Below are positions 25,263 to 32,197 of a stretch of 33,207 bases of DNA, piece by piece; the first letter of the stretch is position 1, and the number at the start of each line of letters is the position of its first letter. The translations under genes and the position numbers were made by a program. Under the pieces are notes generated by a model that did not search any database, was not told the origin of the DNA, and saw nothing but the letters and a program-made list of their open reading frames with translations. The DNA lies in contig NZ_GG695974.1 in the NCBI RefSeq assembly GCF_000159955.1, forward strand, positions 179,619 through 212,825, in the 5' to 3' direction. Origin of the DNA: Paenibacillus sp. oral taxon 786 str. D14. Its GTDB lineage: Bacteria > Bacillota > Bacilli > Paenibacillales > Paenibacillaceae.

Positions 25263-26438
25263 ATGACAACGATGCAATCGAGGGTCTCTACCCCTACCGG
25301 CTATCGGGAAACTTGGGCGGAAGTGTCGCTGGACGCCATCGCCCACAATACGGGGCTCTTCCGTAAGCAAATCGCCGAGGGCTGCCGGCTGATGGCCGTA
25401 GTCAAAGCGAACGGCTACGGACACGGAGCGGTGCAAGCGGCGCAAGCCGCCATCCATGCCGGCGCCGATTGTCTCGGTGTTGCCCTCGTTGATGAGGCGC
25501 TGCAGCTGCGAGCGGCCGGTATATCACAACCTATTCTAGTGCTCGGCTACACGCCACCGTTTGGCGTCGAAGCGGCGGTTCGGCAGGGCATCACCTTGAC
25601 GGTGGATACCCAGGAAGTCCTGCAGGAGACGATCGCTTGCGCCAAAAAGCAAGGGTGCGCGGCGCGCATCCACTTGAAGGTGGATACCGGGATGTCCCGG
25701 ATCGGCTTATCTACCACCCGGGCGGTGATTGAGCTCGCTGAACTTGCGGCAGCCGCTGCGCCCTTCGTCATCCTTGAAGGCGTGTTTACCCATTTCGCTG
25801 ATGCGGATGGACCTGACCCGGCGTATACGTTGGAGCAATTCGCCCGGTTCCAGGCTTGCCTCGATGCCCTTGAGGCCCACGGCCTGCATGTGCCGATCAA
25901 GCACTGCTGCAATAGTGCCGCCACGATGCGGTTCCCGCAAATGCACCTGGATCTGGTTCGCATCGGGATCGCACTCTACGGGCTATATCCTTCGGCGCAG
26001 CTGCGTTTGCCGGAATATCCTTTGCAGCAGGCGATGCAGCTCAAGACGAAAATCGCTTCGCTGCGGCGGATCAAGCCGGGCCAAACCGTCGGCTACGGCC
26101 GGACGTACCGGGCAGCCGAGGAGCGGCTGATCGCCACCGTGCCCATCGGATACGCCGACGGGCTGTCGCGGACGCTCTCAAACCGAGGGTTTGCGCTCGT
26201 TCGCGGGCATCGGGTTCCGATCATCGGCCGAGTTTGCATGGACCAGACGATGTTGGATGTCACCGATGTAGAGAGCGTACAAGCGGGAGAGGAGGTCATC
26301 CTCTTCGGCGGAACGGGCGAAGCGGCGTCGATATCGATTGACGAGGTCGCCGATTGGATTGGAACAATCAACTATGAGGTCGTTTGTCAGCTCGGAGTCC
26401 GAGTTCCGCGCGTTTACCCTCAAAACTTAAATATGTAA
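25263..26438 (+). CDS. alr: Alanine racemase
   Basis: A 391-residue PLP enzyme interconverting L- and D-alanine to feed peptidoglycan synthesis. The PLP lysine is Lys48 in AVVKANGYGHG. Other signatures are HLKVDTGMSRIG, EGVFTHFADAD, the 'VGYGRTY' loop, VPIGYADGLSR with the catalytic Tyr, and IGRVCMDQTMLDV. The N-terminus has about ten extra residues before GYRETWAEVSLDAIAHN. ATG at 25263 with AAGAGG 10 nt upstream. It is divergent from the AdeR-like gene; both promoters must share 25104-25262, where a TATAAT/ATTATA at about 25204-25209 could serve either strand, but no convincing -35 is seen. Confidence 0.96.
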   Translation: MTTMQSRVSTPTGYRETWAEVSLDAIAHNTGLFRKQIAEGCRLMAVVKANGYGHGAVQAAQAAIHAGADCLGVALVDEALQLRAAGISQPILVLGYTPPFGVEAAVRQGITLTVDTQEVLQETIACAKKQGCAARIHLKVDTGMSRIGLSTTRAVIELAELAAAAAPFVILEGVFTHFADADGPDPAYTLEQFARFQACLDALEAHGLHVPIKHCCNSAATMRFPQMHLDLVRIGIALYGLYPSAQLRLPEYPLQQAMQLKTKIASLRRIKPGQTVGYGRTYRAAEERLIATVPIGYADGLSRTLSNRGFALVRGHRVPIIGRVCMDQTMLDVTDVESVQAGEEVILFGGTGEAASISIDEVADWIGTINYEVVCQLGVRVPRVYPQNLNM

Positions 26439-26489
26439 GATTAGGTATCATGCTTATGGCATCATAATCCAAGGTGCCGGTTTTCGTAA

Positions 26490-26527
26490 AGAGGGTTTTT
26501 GCGGTATTTTCCGTAAAAACCTCTTTT
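26490..26527 (+). terminator. Rho-independent terminator after alr
   Basis: AGAGG-TTTTT-CGG pairs with CCG-AAAAA-CCTCT around a short loop (one bulge), then TTTTATG. It lies about 50 nt after the stop. Confidence 0.8.
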
Positions 26528-26577
26528 ATGTCATATATCTTAACGTTGCGTGCGGGAAGGTTTCAAGTAGAGTGGGA

Positions 26578-26616
26578 ATGATCCGGATTACTCCTTGCGC
26601 GGCTTACATGATCCGG
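26578..26616 (+). repeat. Direct repeat ATGATCCGG upstream of aldo/keto reductase
   Basis: Two identical 9-bp copies (26578-26586 and 26608-26616) spaced 30 bp start to start, about three helical turns, 61-99 bp upstream of the reductase start. Possibly an operator; could be chance. Confidence 0.4.
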
Positions 26617-26676
26617 TCTAGAATTGGGGCATGAGTTCCTTTATTTAAAATCCAAACATCGCAGGAGCGTGAGAGG

Positions 26677-27609
26677 ATGAAGTACAGAAGGTACGGAACG
26701 ACCGGCAAGCAGGTGTCGGAAATCGGCTTTGGCGCTTGGCAGCTCGGCAATAAGCAGGATTGGGCAGCAATGGAGGATGATGAGGCCATTCGCCTCGTAC
26801 ATGAGGCGTTGGACCTTGGCGTGAATTTTTTTGATACCGCTCCCAATTACGGTCAAGGCAAAAGCGAGGTCTTACTCGGCAAAGCGCTGGAACGAAAACG
26901 GGATAAAGCGGTCATCAATACGAAGTTCGGTCATTCCCCGGAAGGGACCGATTATTCCGCATCTCAGATCCGCAATTCGGTGGAACGCAGCCTGACGCGG
27001 CTGCAAACCGATTATTTGGACTCCGTATTGATCCACAACCCGCCGTTTGATTATCTGGACGGCAAGTACGGCCACTATCAGGTGCTGGAGGATCTGAAAG
27101 CGGAAGGGAAAATCCTGGCGTACGGCGTGTCCGTCGATTCCAGCCGTGAGATGTTGGAGGCGCTGGAGCATTCCCGGCTTGGCGTAATGGAAGTGATGTT
27201 TAACATCTTTTATCAGGAAACGGCGCAGGCATTCCAGGCGGCGAAGGAGAAGGATGTCGCGCTCATTATTAAGGTGCCGCTGGATTCCGGCTGGTTGTCG
27301 GGGAAATACGACGGCAACAGCTCGTTCTCCGGCGTTCGCAGCCGTTGGTCTCCGGAAGTGATTCAGACCCGCGCGAAGCTGGTGGAGCAAATTCGCTTCC
27401 TGGAAGATGAGCAAACGACGATGACGATGGCGGCGCTGCGCTTTATTCTGGCTTATCCCGAGGTGACGACGGTGATCCCCGGCGTCCGAAGCAGCGCCCA
27501 GCTCCGTGAAAATGTGGCTGCAAGTGACGCGGTCCTGCCGGACGAATCGCTGCGAAAACTGCAAGAGCTTTGGGAACGGGAAATCCGCTATAAATCGCTG
27601 GGCTGGTAA
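26677..27609 (+). CDS. Aldo/keto reductase
   Basis: A 310-residue NAD(P)H-dependent oxidoreductase with an intact tetrad: Asp53 and Tyr58 in NFFDTAPNYGQG, Lys83 in INTKFG, His120 in VLIHNPP. PEVTTVIPGVRSSAQLRENV is the typical C-terminal cofactor region. It is clearly different from the reductase at 2452-3369. ATG at 26677 with AGGAG 9 nt upstream. The MATE gene begins 6 nt after its stop without a ribosome site of its own, so the two form a coupled operon. Substrate unknown. Confidence 0.92.
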   Translation: MKYRRYGTTGKQVSEIGFGAWQLGNKQDWAAMEDDEAIRLVHEALDLGVNFFDTAPNYGQGKSEVLLGKALERKRDKAVINTKFGHSPEGTDYSASQIRNSVERSLTRLQTDYLDSVLIHNPPFDYLDGKYGHYQVLEDLKAEGKILAYGVSVDSSREMLEALEHSRLGVMEVMFNIFYQETAQAFQAAKEKDVALIIKVPLDSGWLSGKYDGNSSFSGVRSRWSPEVIQTRAKLVEQIRFLEDEQTTMTMAALRFILAYPEVTTVIPGVRSSAQLRENVAASDAVLPDESLRKLQELWEREIRYKSLGW

Positions 27610-27615
27610 GTACAA

Positions 27616-28983
27616 ATGAAATTTATGGTGCAGGATAAGGCATTTTATCGCAGCTTCTTCAGACTGACTCTGGTAATTGCTTTGCAAAACATCATTTCCT
27701 TTGGCGTCAACTTATCGGATAATATCATGCTTGGCGGTTACAGCGAATCGGCCTTATCCGGAGTAGCTCTGGCCAACCAGATCCAGTTCCTGCTGCAAAT
27801 GCTCGTGATGGGCGTAGGGGAGGGCGTCGTCATCCTGTCGTCACGGGCATGGGGCGCGCGGGACATGGGGACCATCAAGCGGGTGGCCAGCATCGGGATG
27901 CGCCTGGCGCTGCTACTAGCGTTGCTGCTGTGGCTGGCGGTGTTCTTGTTCCCGCACGGATGCCTGTCTTTATTCACCAACGAGGACAGCGTCATCGCTG
28001 AAGGGGCCAAATATTTACGGATTATCGGCTTCTCCTATCTCTTTTTTGCGGCAACCAATCTGCTGCTGGCTTCCCTGCGCAGCGTGGAAACGGTCAGAGT
28101 TGGATTTATCCTCTCCGTATCGACATTACTGATCAACGTCTGCCTGAACTATTTGCTGATTTACGGGCATTTCGGCTTTCCGGCTTGGGGCGTGCGCGGC
28201 TCGGCCGCAGCGACGTTAACGGCCCGGATCATCGAGCTGGCCATCGTGGTGGGATATCTCAAGCGGGTGGATCGCAAAATCCGGTTCGCGCTGCGGGACT
28301 TCTTCCAATTTGACCGGGGCACGTTCAAGCAATACCTTAGCATGGGCTCCCCAATCCTGATGTCTAATGCCCTCTGGGGGCTGGCCATGGCGGTACAGTC
28401 CGGGATCTTGGGGCATATGGGGGAAGCAGCGATCGCCGCGAACAGCATCGCCACGACGGTCTTCCAAATCGTGTCGGTCGTCACGTACGCTTCGGCCAGT
28501 GCAACGGCCGTCATCATCGGGAAGACGATTGGCGCCGGACATCCGGAGAAAATCAAGCCATACGCCCAAACGCTGCAGGTGCTTTATGTGATCATCGGTT
28601 TGGGGACGGGGGCGGTGCTCTTCTTGATCAAAGACATGGTACTGGGATTTTATGCCATATCCCCGGCATCGAAGGATCTGGCCCTGCAGTTTATGACGGT
28701 GCTCTCCATTACGGCGGTAGGCACGGCTTACCAAATGCCGGCGCTGACGGGAATTGTGCGCAGCGGGGGAGATACGAAATTTGTGTTGTACAACGATTTT
28801 ATCTTCATGTGGCTGATCGTGTTGCCTTCCGCCTTTCTATGCGCTGCGGTGTTGGGGTTATCGCCGCTGCTGACGTTTATCTGTCTTAAATCCGATCAGA
28901 TTCTGAAATGCTTGGTGGCGATCGTGAAGGTGAATCGCTATCGGTGGATTCGGACGTTTGGAAACCCGGAGCCTCGAGCATAA
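27616..28983 (+). CDS. MATE-family multidrug/Na+ antiporter
   Basis: A 455-residue membrane protein with about 12 helices and MATE features in both halves: FGVNLSDNIMLGGYSESALSGVALANQ in the first and SNALWGLAMAVQSGILGHMGEAAIAANSIATTVFQ in the second, each followed by a helix with GEGVVILSSRAWGA or SASATAVIIGKTIGAGH. Exports cationic compounds against Na+ or H+. Start ATG at 27616 lacks a ribosome site and is 6 nt after the reductase stop, implying translational coupling; an ATG nine bases later is no better. The export cargo is not evident, though coupling to a reductase hints at a detoxification pair. Confidence 0.93.
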   Translation: MKFMVQDKAFYRSFFRLTLVIALQNIISFGVNLSDNIMLGGYSESALSGVALANQIQFLLQMLVMGVGEGVVILSSRAWGARDMGTIKRVASIGMRLALLLALLLWLAVFLFPHGCLSLFTNEDSVIAEGAKYLRIIGFSYLFFAATNLLLASLRSVETVRVGFILSVSTLLINVCLNYLLIYGHFGFPAWGVRGSAAATLTARIIELAIVVGYLKRVDRKIRFALRDFFQFDRGTFKQYLSMGSPILMSNALWGLAMAVQSGILGHMGEAAIAANSIATTVFQIVSVVTYASASATAVIIGKTIGAGHPEKIKPYAQTLQVLYVIIGLGTGAVLFLIKDMVLGFYAISPASKDLALQFMTVLSITAVGTAYQMPALTGIVRSGGDTKFVLYNDFIFMWLIVLPSAFLCAAVLGLSPLLTFICLKSDQILKCLVAIVKVNRYRWIRTFGNPEPRA

Positions 28984-28995
28984 ACTCCACATAAC

Positions 28996-29053
28996 AAAGA
29001 AAGGACCGCGATCGTCCGGCTGCTGCCGGACCCATGCGGTCCTTTCTTTTTTT
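28996..29053. terminator. Bidirectional, branched terminator between convergent genes
   Basis: Outer arms AAAGAAAGGACCGC (28996-29009) and their exact complement (29036-29049) enclose an inner hairpin GTCCGGC-TGCT-GCCGGAC (29014-29031). T-runs occur on the plus side (to 29053) and a shorter A-run on the other, so it can end both the MATE and the SLH-PrcB transcripts. Confidence 0.9.
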
Positions 29054-29066
29054 CATATCATGCGGG

Positions 29067-30002
29067 TTATTTCGATTGGGCGCCCAGCACCGGCTGGTAT
29101 CCGGCCGGAATGTACGTGACGGCCTTCACCTCGGAAATGACCTGAGGATAAAATTGTCCTGGCTGAGGCTCTACGACGCGATAGTCGATGATCGCCTTGC
29201 CGTCTTTAAAGGAGATATTCGACACTTCCAGGCCGTAGCCCGGATGCGGCGCCATCGCCGTGATCTTCACTTTCGTCACGTCACTGGTGATTTTGTCTGT
29301 GCTCACTCCAAAATCGTACAGGCCGGGAATCGGGTTCACAATCGGCTCATTGTCTTTGATAAATTGCAGCGTCCGGTCAAGCATGCCTGCGGCTTCACTG
29401 CGGGAGATCGGTTGCTTTGGTCCGAAGTTGCCCTTCTTATCCAGGGTGACGATTTTGGCTTTCAGAAGCGCTTGAATGCTGTTCATATAGTCTTTGTTGA
29501 TTTGCTTCTCATCATTGATGGACAAATATTGCATCGTAAACGCGTATTCGCCCTTCGTGCTCAGCGCTTTGAACAGCCAGTGGCTGAATTGCTCCTTCGT
29601 CACTTTGGCGGCCGGGTTGATGTCCTTCGGAATGTCCAGCCCGTAGTAGTTCGCGATCACGAAGGCTTCGGAATACCAAGCGTTATCTTTCACCTTGGTG
29701 TAATAGTTGCTGGCTTTTGGCAATTGGATGAACCGGACCGTATCGAAGTTGAGATCCAGCGTTTTCACGATCAGAGAGACGGCTGCAGCACCCGTCAGCT
29801 TCTGGGCCGGGTAGTAACGACCGTGAAGGCCGCCTTTAATGATCCCCAGCTTCTCCAGGCGTTCGATCGCCTTCTGCTCCTTGTCGCCTTTAATGTCGCT
29901 GAAAGCTGAGGCCGTACCGCCAAACATCATCGTGAACGCGATGACCATTAGCAGCGTCAGCTTTGAAAGTTTAGAGAAAGAGAACGTTCTGTTCCGTTTC
30001 AT
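29067..30002 (-). CDS. Secreted SLH-domain protein with PrcB C-terminal domain
   Basis: A 311-residue exported protein. Signal peptide 1-33 (KLTLLMVIAFTMMFGG, cleavage after ASA). Three degenerate SLH repeats follow: FSDIKGDKEQKAIERLEKLG (34-90), a middle one with WYSEAFVIANYYGL, and one ending FGPKQPISRSEAAGML. The last about 70 residues (HPGYGLEVSNISFKDG, IIDYRVVEPQPG, QVISEVKAVTYIPAGY) match the PrcB_C domain, known from the Treponema denticola dentilisin complex, where PrcB associates with a subtilisin-type protease. So it is probably a wall-bound partner or modulator of a surface protease; the target is inferred. ATG at 30002 with GGAGG 10 nt upstream. Codirectional with the HAD gene 188 nt upstream. 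Confidence 0.88.
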   Translation of the reverse strand: MKRNRTFSFSKLSKLTLLMVIAFTMMFGGTASAFSDIKGDKEQKAIERLEKLGIIKGGLHGRYYPAQKLTGAAAVSLIVKTLDLNFDTVRFIQLPKASNYYTKVKDNAWYSEAFVIANYYGLDIPKDINPAAKVTKEQFSHWLFKALSTKGEYAFTMQYLSINDEKQINKDYMNSIQALLKAKIVTLDKKGNFGPKQPISRSEAAGMLDRTLQFIKDNEPIVNPIPGLYDFGVSTDKITSDVTKVKITAMAPHPGYGLEVSNISFKDGKAIIDYRVVEPQPGQFYPQVISEVKAVTYIPAGYQPVLGAQSK

Positions 30003-30048
30003 TCGTCAAGTCCCTCCTGGAAACAGTAATGAGTTAAACGAATCAGAT

Positions 30049-30084
30049 CCGCCGGCTGCTCTGCTCTTGCGCAGCGTCCGGCGA
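30049..30084 (-). other. GC-rich hairpin in the leader of the SLH-PrcB gene
   Basis: On the minus strand GCCGG-AC-GCTGC pairs with GCAGC-CGGC around an 11-nt loop, about 50 nt before the start codon. No T-run follows, so it is not a terminator for the HAD gene. The surrounding 30003-30190 contains no recognisable riboswitch. Confidence 0.4.
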
Positions 30085-30190
30085 GGCTTTGGGTATCATT
30101 TCCCTCCTTCCGGATTCAGTTTGGTTTAACCCTTTGACGCAGGAAGGGCTGCAGATGTTTCAAAGAATCTCCCATTTTTTGCGAAAAGTC

Positions 30191-30973
30191 TCAGTTAATC
30201 AGTCCCGCATAACGCAGCCCCTGACGGATACCGCCCTCATCCACGGCAGCCGTGACATAATCGGCATAAGGCAGCAGCTCCGGATAGGAATTGCCCATGG
30301 CGATCCCCAAACCTACTTCCTGCAGCATTTCCTTATCATTCAAACCGTCCCCGAAGGCTACAGCAGCGGACAGGGGGATGCCGAGACGCTCCAGCATGGC
30401 TGCGATGCCTACCGCCTTGGAGCCGCCGCGGAGCGTCACATCCATCGCTTTCGGGTGCCAACGGATCAGACGCAAGTCCTCGAATTGCCCATCGTACAGC
30501 GCTTCGTCCTGCTCCTCACAATGCAGAAAGGCTTGATACACCGGGGATTTGCTCCAAAATTCCGGATCGAATCCCGGATGCTCGACCTTCAGGGAATTAA
30601 TGGATTCCACGACAAAGGGGTGAGCCTCGGTATTGGCGCAGTAGCGTTCATGCCCCTGAAACACCAGCGGATGCTGATGACGTCCGGCCAGCTCGACGAG
30701 CTTCCGGAGACTTTGCGCGGGCAGGGGCCGCTGGAGCAGCGGCTCGCCCCGGTAGACGACGTAAGCGCCGTTCAGACTGACGAAGGATTCGATGCCCAGC
30801 AGCTTGGCGATCGGTTCAAAAAAATACGGCGCCCGCCCGGTCGCAATGACCGGCTCGATACCGTTTGCTTTTAATTCAGCGATGGCCTGGATTGTATCCT
30901 GAGGGACTTGCTTGTCCTCGTTCAGCAGCGTGCCGTCGAGATCAAAGAAGACGATTTTGTAGTTGTTGTTCAT
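30191..30973 (-). CDS. Cof-type HAD-IIB family phosphatase
   Basis: A 260-residue cytosolic sugar-phosphate/cofactor phosphatase. Motif I is FFDLDGTLL with Asp11 and Asp13; motif II is the Thr-Gly of VIATGRAPYFF; motif III is a Lys in LRGGSKAVGI; motif IV is AFGDGLNDKEML. The C2-type cap lies between residues about 85 and 185, which marks the IIB subclass. Substrate specificity is broad and cannot be read from sequence. ATG at 30973 with AGGAG 8 nt upstream. It is divergent from the acetyl esterase; no terminator separates it clearly from the SLH-PrcB gene. Confidence 0.92.
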   Translation of the reverse strand: MNNNYKIVFFDLDGTLLNEDKQVPQDTIQAIAELKANGIEPVIATGRAPYFFEPIAKLLGIESFVSLNGAYVVYRGEPLLQRPLPAQSLRKLVELAGRHQHPLVFQGHERYCANTEAHPFVVESINSLKVEHPGFDPEFWSKSPVYQAFLHCEEQDEALYDGQFEDLRLIRWHPKAMDVTLRGGSKAVGIAAMLERLGIPLSAAVAFGDGLNDKEMLQEVGLGIAMGNSYPELLPYADYVTAAVDEGGIRQGLRYAGLIN

Positions 30974-31064
30974 CTGTATGGCTCCTATCCGTTCGTTTTT
31001 TTTATCTTCATCTATAAAAATAGTGTACCATGGGCACGCAAACTGGTCATACTTCTCCTTCCTC

Positions 31065-31094
31065 TTGTATAGAAAGCGTTGTCAAGCTATACTG
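31065..31094 (+). promoter_or_regulatory. Sigma-A promoter of the acetyl esterase gene
   Basis: TTGTAT (31065-31070), 18-bp spacer, TATACT (31089-31094), 77 nt upstream of the start codon. The cre site fills most of the spacer. Confidence 0.65.
31071..31084 (+). promoter_or_regulatory. Catabolite-responsive element (cre, CcpA site)
   Basis: AGAAAGCGTTGTCA matches the cre consensus TGWAANCGNTNWCA at 13 of 14 positions (only the first base differs). It lies between the -35 and -10 hexamers, where CcpA binding represses transcription in the presence of preferred sugars. Confidence 0.8.
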
Positions 31095-31171
31095 TGAGCG
31101 ATGGCCCGGCAACTGCTACAGTTCAGCCGGACGGTAAAATTAGACCCTATTGTGGAGAGAGGAAGAGGTCA

Positions 31172-32131
31172 ATGCCGGTTATCGACAAGCCTTTGGACGA
31201 GTTACGCAAGTACAAAGGAATGAACCCGAAGCTGCCGGATTTCGACGCTTATTGGGAGGTCGCGCTGCGGGAAATGCGCGCGGTTGATCCGCAGGTGCGA
31301 TTGGAAAAGGCCGAATATCAGCTGCCGGGTGTGGAATGTTATCATCTTTATTTTACCGGGGTAAAGGGAGCCCGCATCCATGCGCAATACGTGCGTCCGG
31401 CTAAATCGGATGGCCCGGCGCCGGCCGTGATCCTGTTCCACGGTTATTCCGGGAATGCCGGGGACTGGACCGAGAAGCTGGGGTACGCCTCGCTGGGCTT
31501 CCATGTCTTTGCGATGGACTGCCGCGGCCAAGGCGGCAAATCGGAGGATGTCGGCGGAACGATCGGCAATACGCTGCAAGGCCACATCATCCGCGGGGTA
31601 GACGGGGATCCGCAAAATATGTTGTTCCGCCATATTTTCCTGGATGCCGTGCAATTGACGGGGATCGCGATGGATATGCCGGAGATCGACGAGAATCGCG
31701 TTGGCGTTACCGGTTGGTCGCAAGGCGGCGGGATCACGTTAGCTTGCGCAGCGCTGGAGCCGCGGGTTCGCCGGGCTGCTCCAGTTTATCCGTTCCTCTC
31801 CGATTACCGCCGGGTATGGGAGATGGATTTGGCCAAAAACGCATACGAGGAGCTGCGTTTGTATTTCCGCCGCTTCGATCCGCAGCATGAGCGGGAGGAG
31901 GAGCTGTTTGCCAAGCTAGGCTACATTGACGTGCACCATCTGGCCAGCCGCATTCAAGCCGAAGTGCTGATGGGCGTTGGATTGATGGACGAGATTTGTC
32001 CGCCGTCCACGCAATTTGCCGCATACAACGCGATTACTTCGCCGAAGAAGCTGGAAATCTACCCGGATTTCGGTCATGAAGGGCTGCCGGGAATGCACGA
32101 TAAGATCGTTCAGTTTATGCTTGGGATGTAA
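31172..32131 (+). CDS. Acetyl esterase, CE7 family (acetyl-xylan esterase / cephalosporin-C deacetylase)
   Basis: A 319-residue cytosolic alpha/beta hydrolase removing acetyl groups from short xylo-oligosaccharides. CE7 features: PKLPDFDAYWEVALREM at the start, the RGQGG motif in DCRGQGGKS, the nucleophile Ser183 in GWSQGGG, Asp273 in GLMDEICPPST and His302 in FGHEG; all are present. Length equals the family norm (about 318-325). ATG at 31172 with AAGAGG 6 nt upstream; an in-frame upstream ATG-type extension would overlap the promoter. The cre site shows catabolite repression. It lacks a signal peptide, so its substrates must be imported. Confidence 0.94.
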   Translation: MPVIDKPLDELRKYKGMNPKLPDFDAYWEVALREMRAVDPQVRLEKAEYQLPGVECYHLYFTGVKGARIHAQYVRPAKSDGPAPAVILFHGYSGNAGDWTEKLGYASLGFHVFAMDCRGQGGKSEDVGGTIGNTLQGHIIRGVDGDPQNMLFRHIFLDAVQLTGIAMDMPEIDENRVGVTGWSQGGGITLACAALEPRVRRAAPVYPFLSDYRRVWEMDLAKNAYEELRLYFRRFDPQHEREEELFAKLGYIDVHHLASRIQAEVLMGVGLMDEICPPSTQFAAYNAITSPKKLEIYPDFGHEGLPGMHDKIVQFMLGM

Positions 32132-32197
32132 TGTAAGTCCGCCGTGAAAAAAAAGCAGGCACACAGGCCGACGGATAGGCAGAAAGGAGCGGTGTTC

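Noticed and set aside
30003..30190. Cyclic-di-GMP (GEMM) riboswitch in the SLH-PrcB leader
   Set aside because: Only short fragments such as CAAAGCC resemble the consensus; the conserved core around the ligand pocket is not present.
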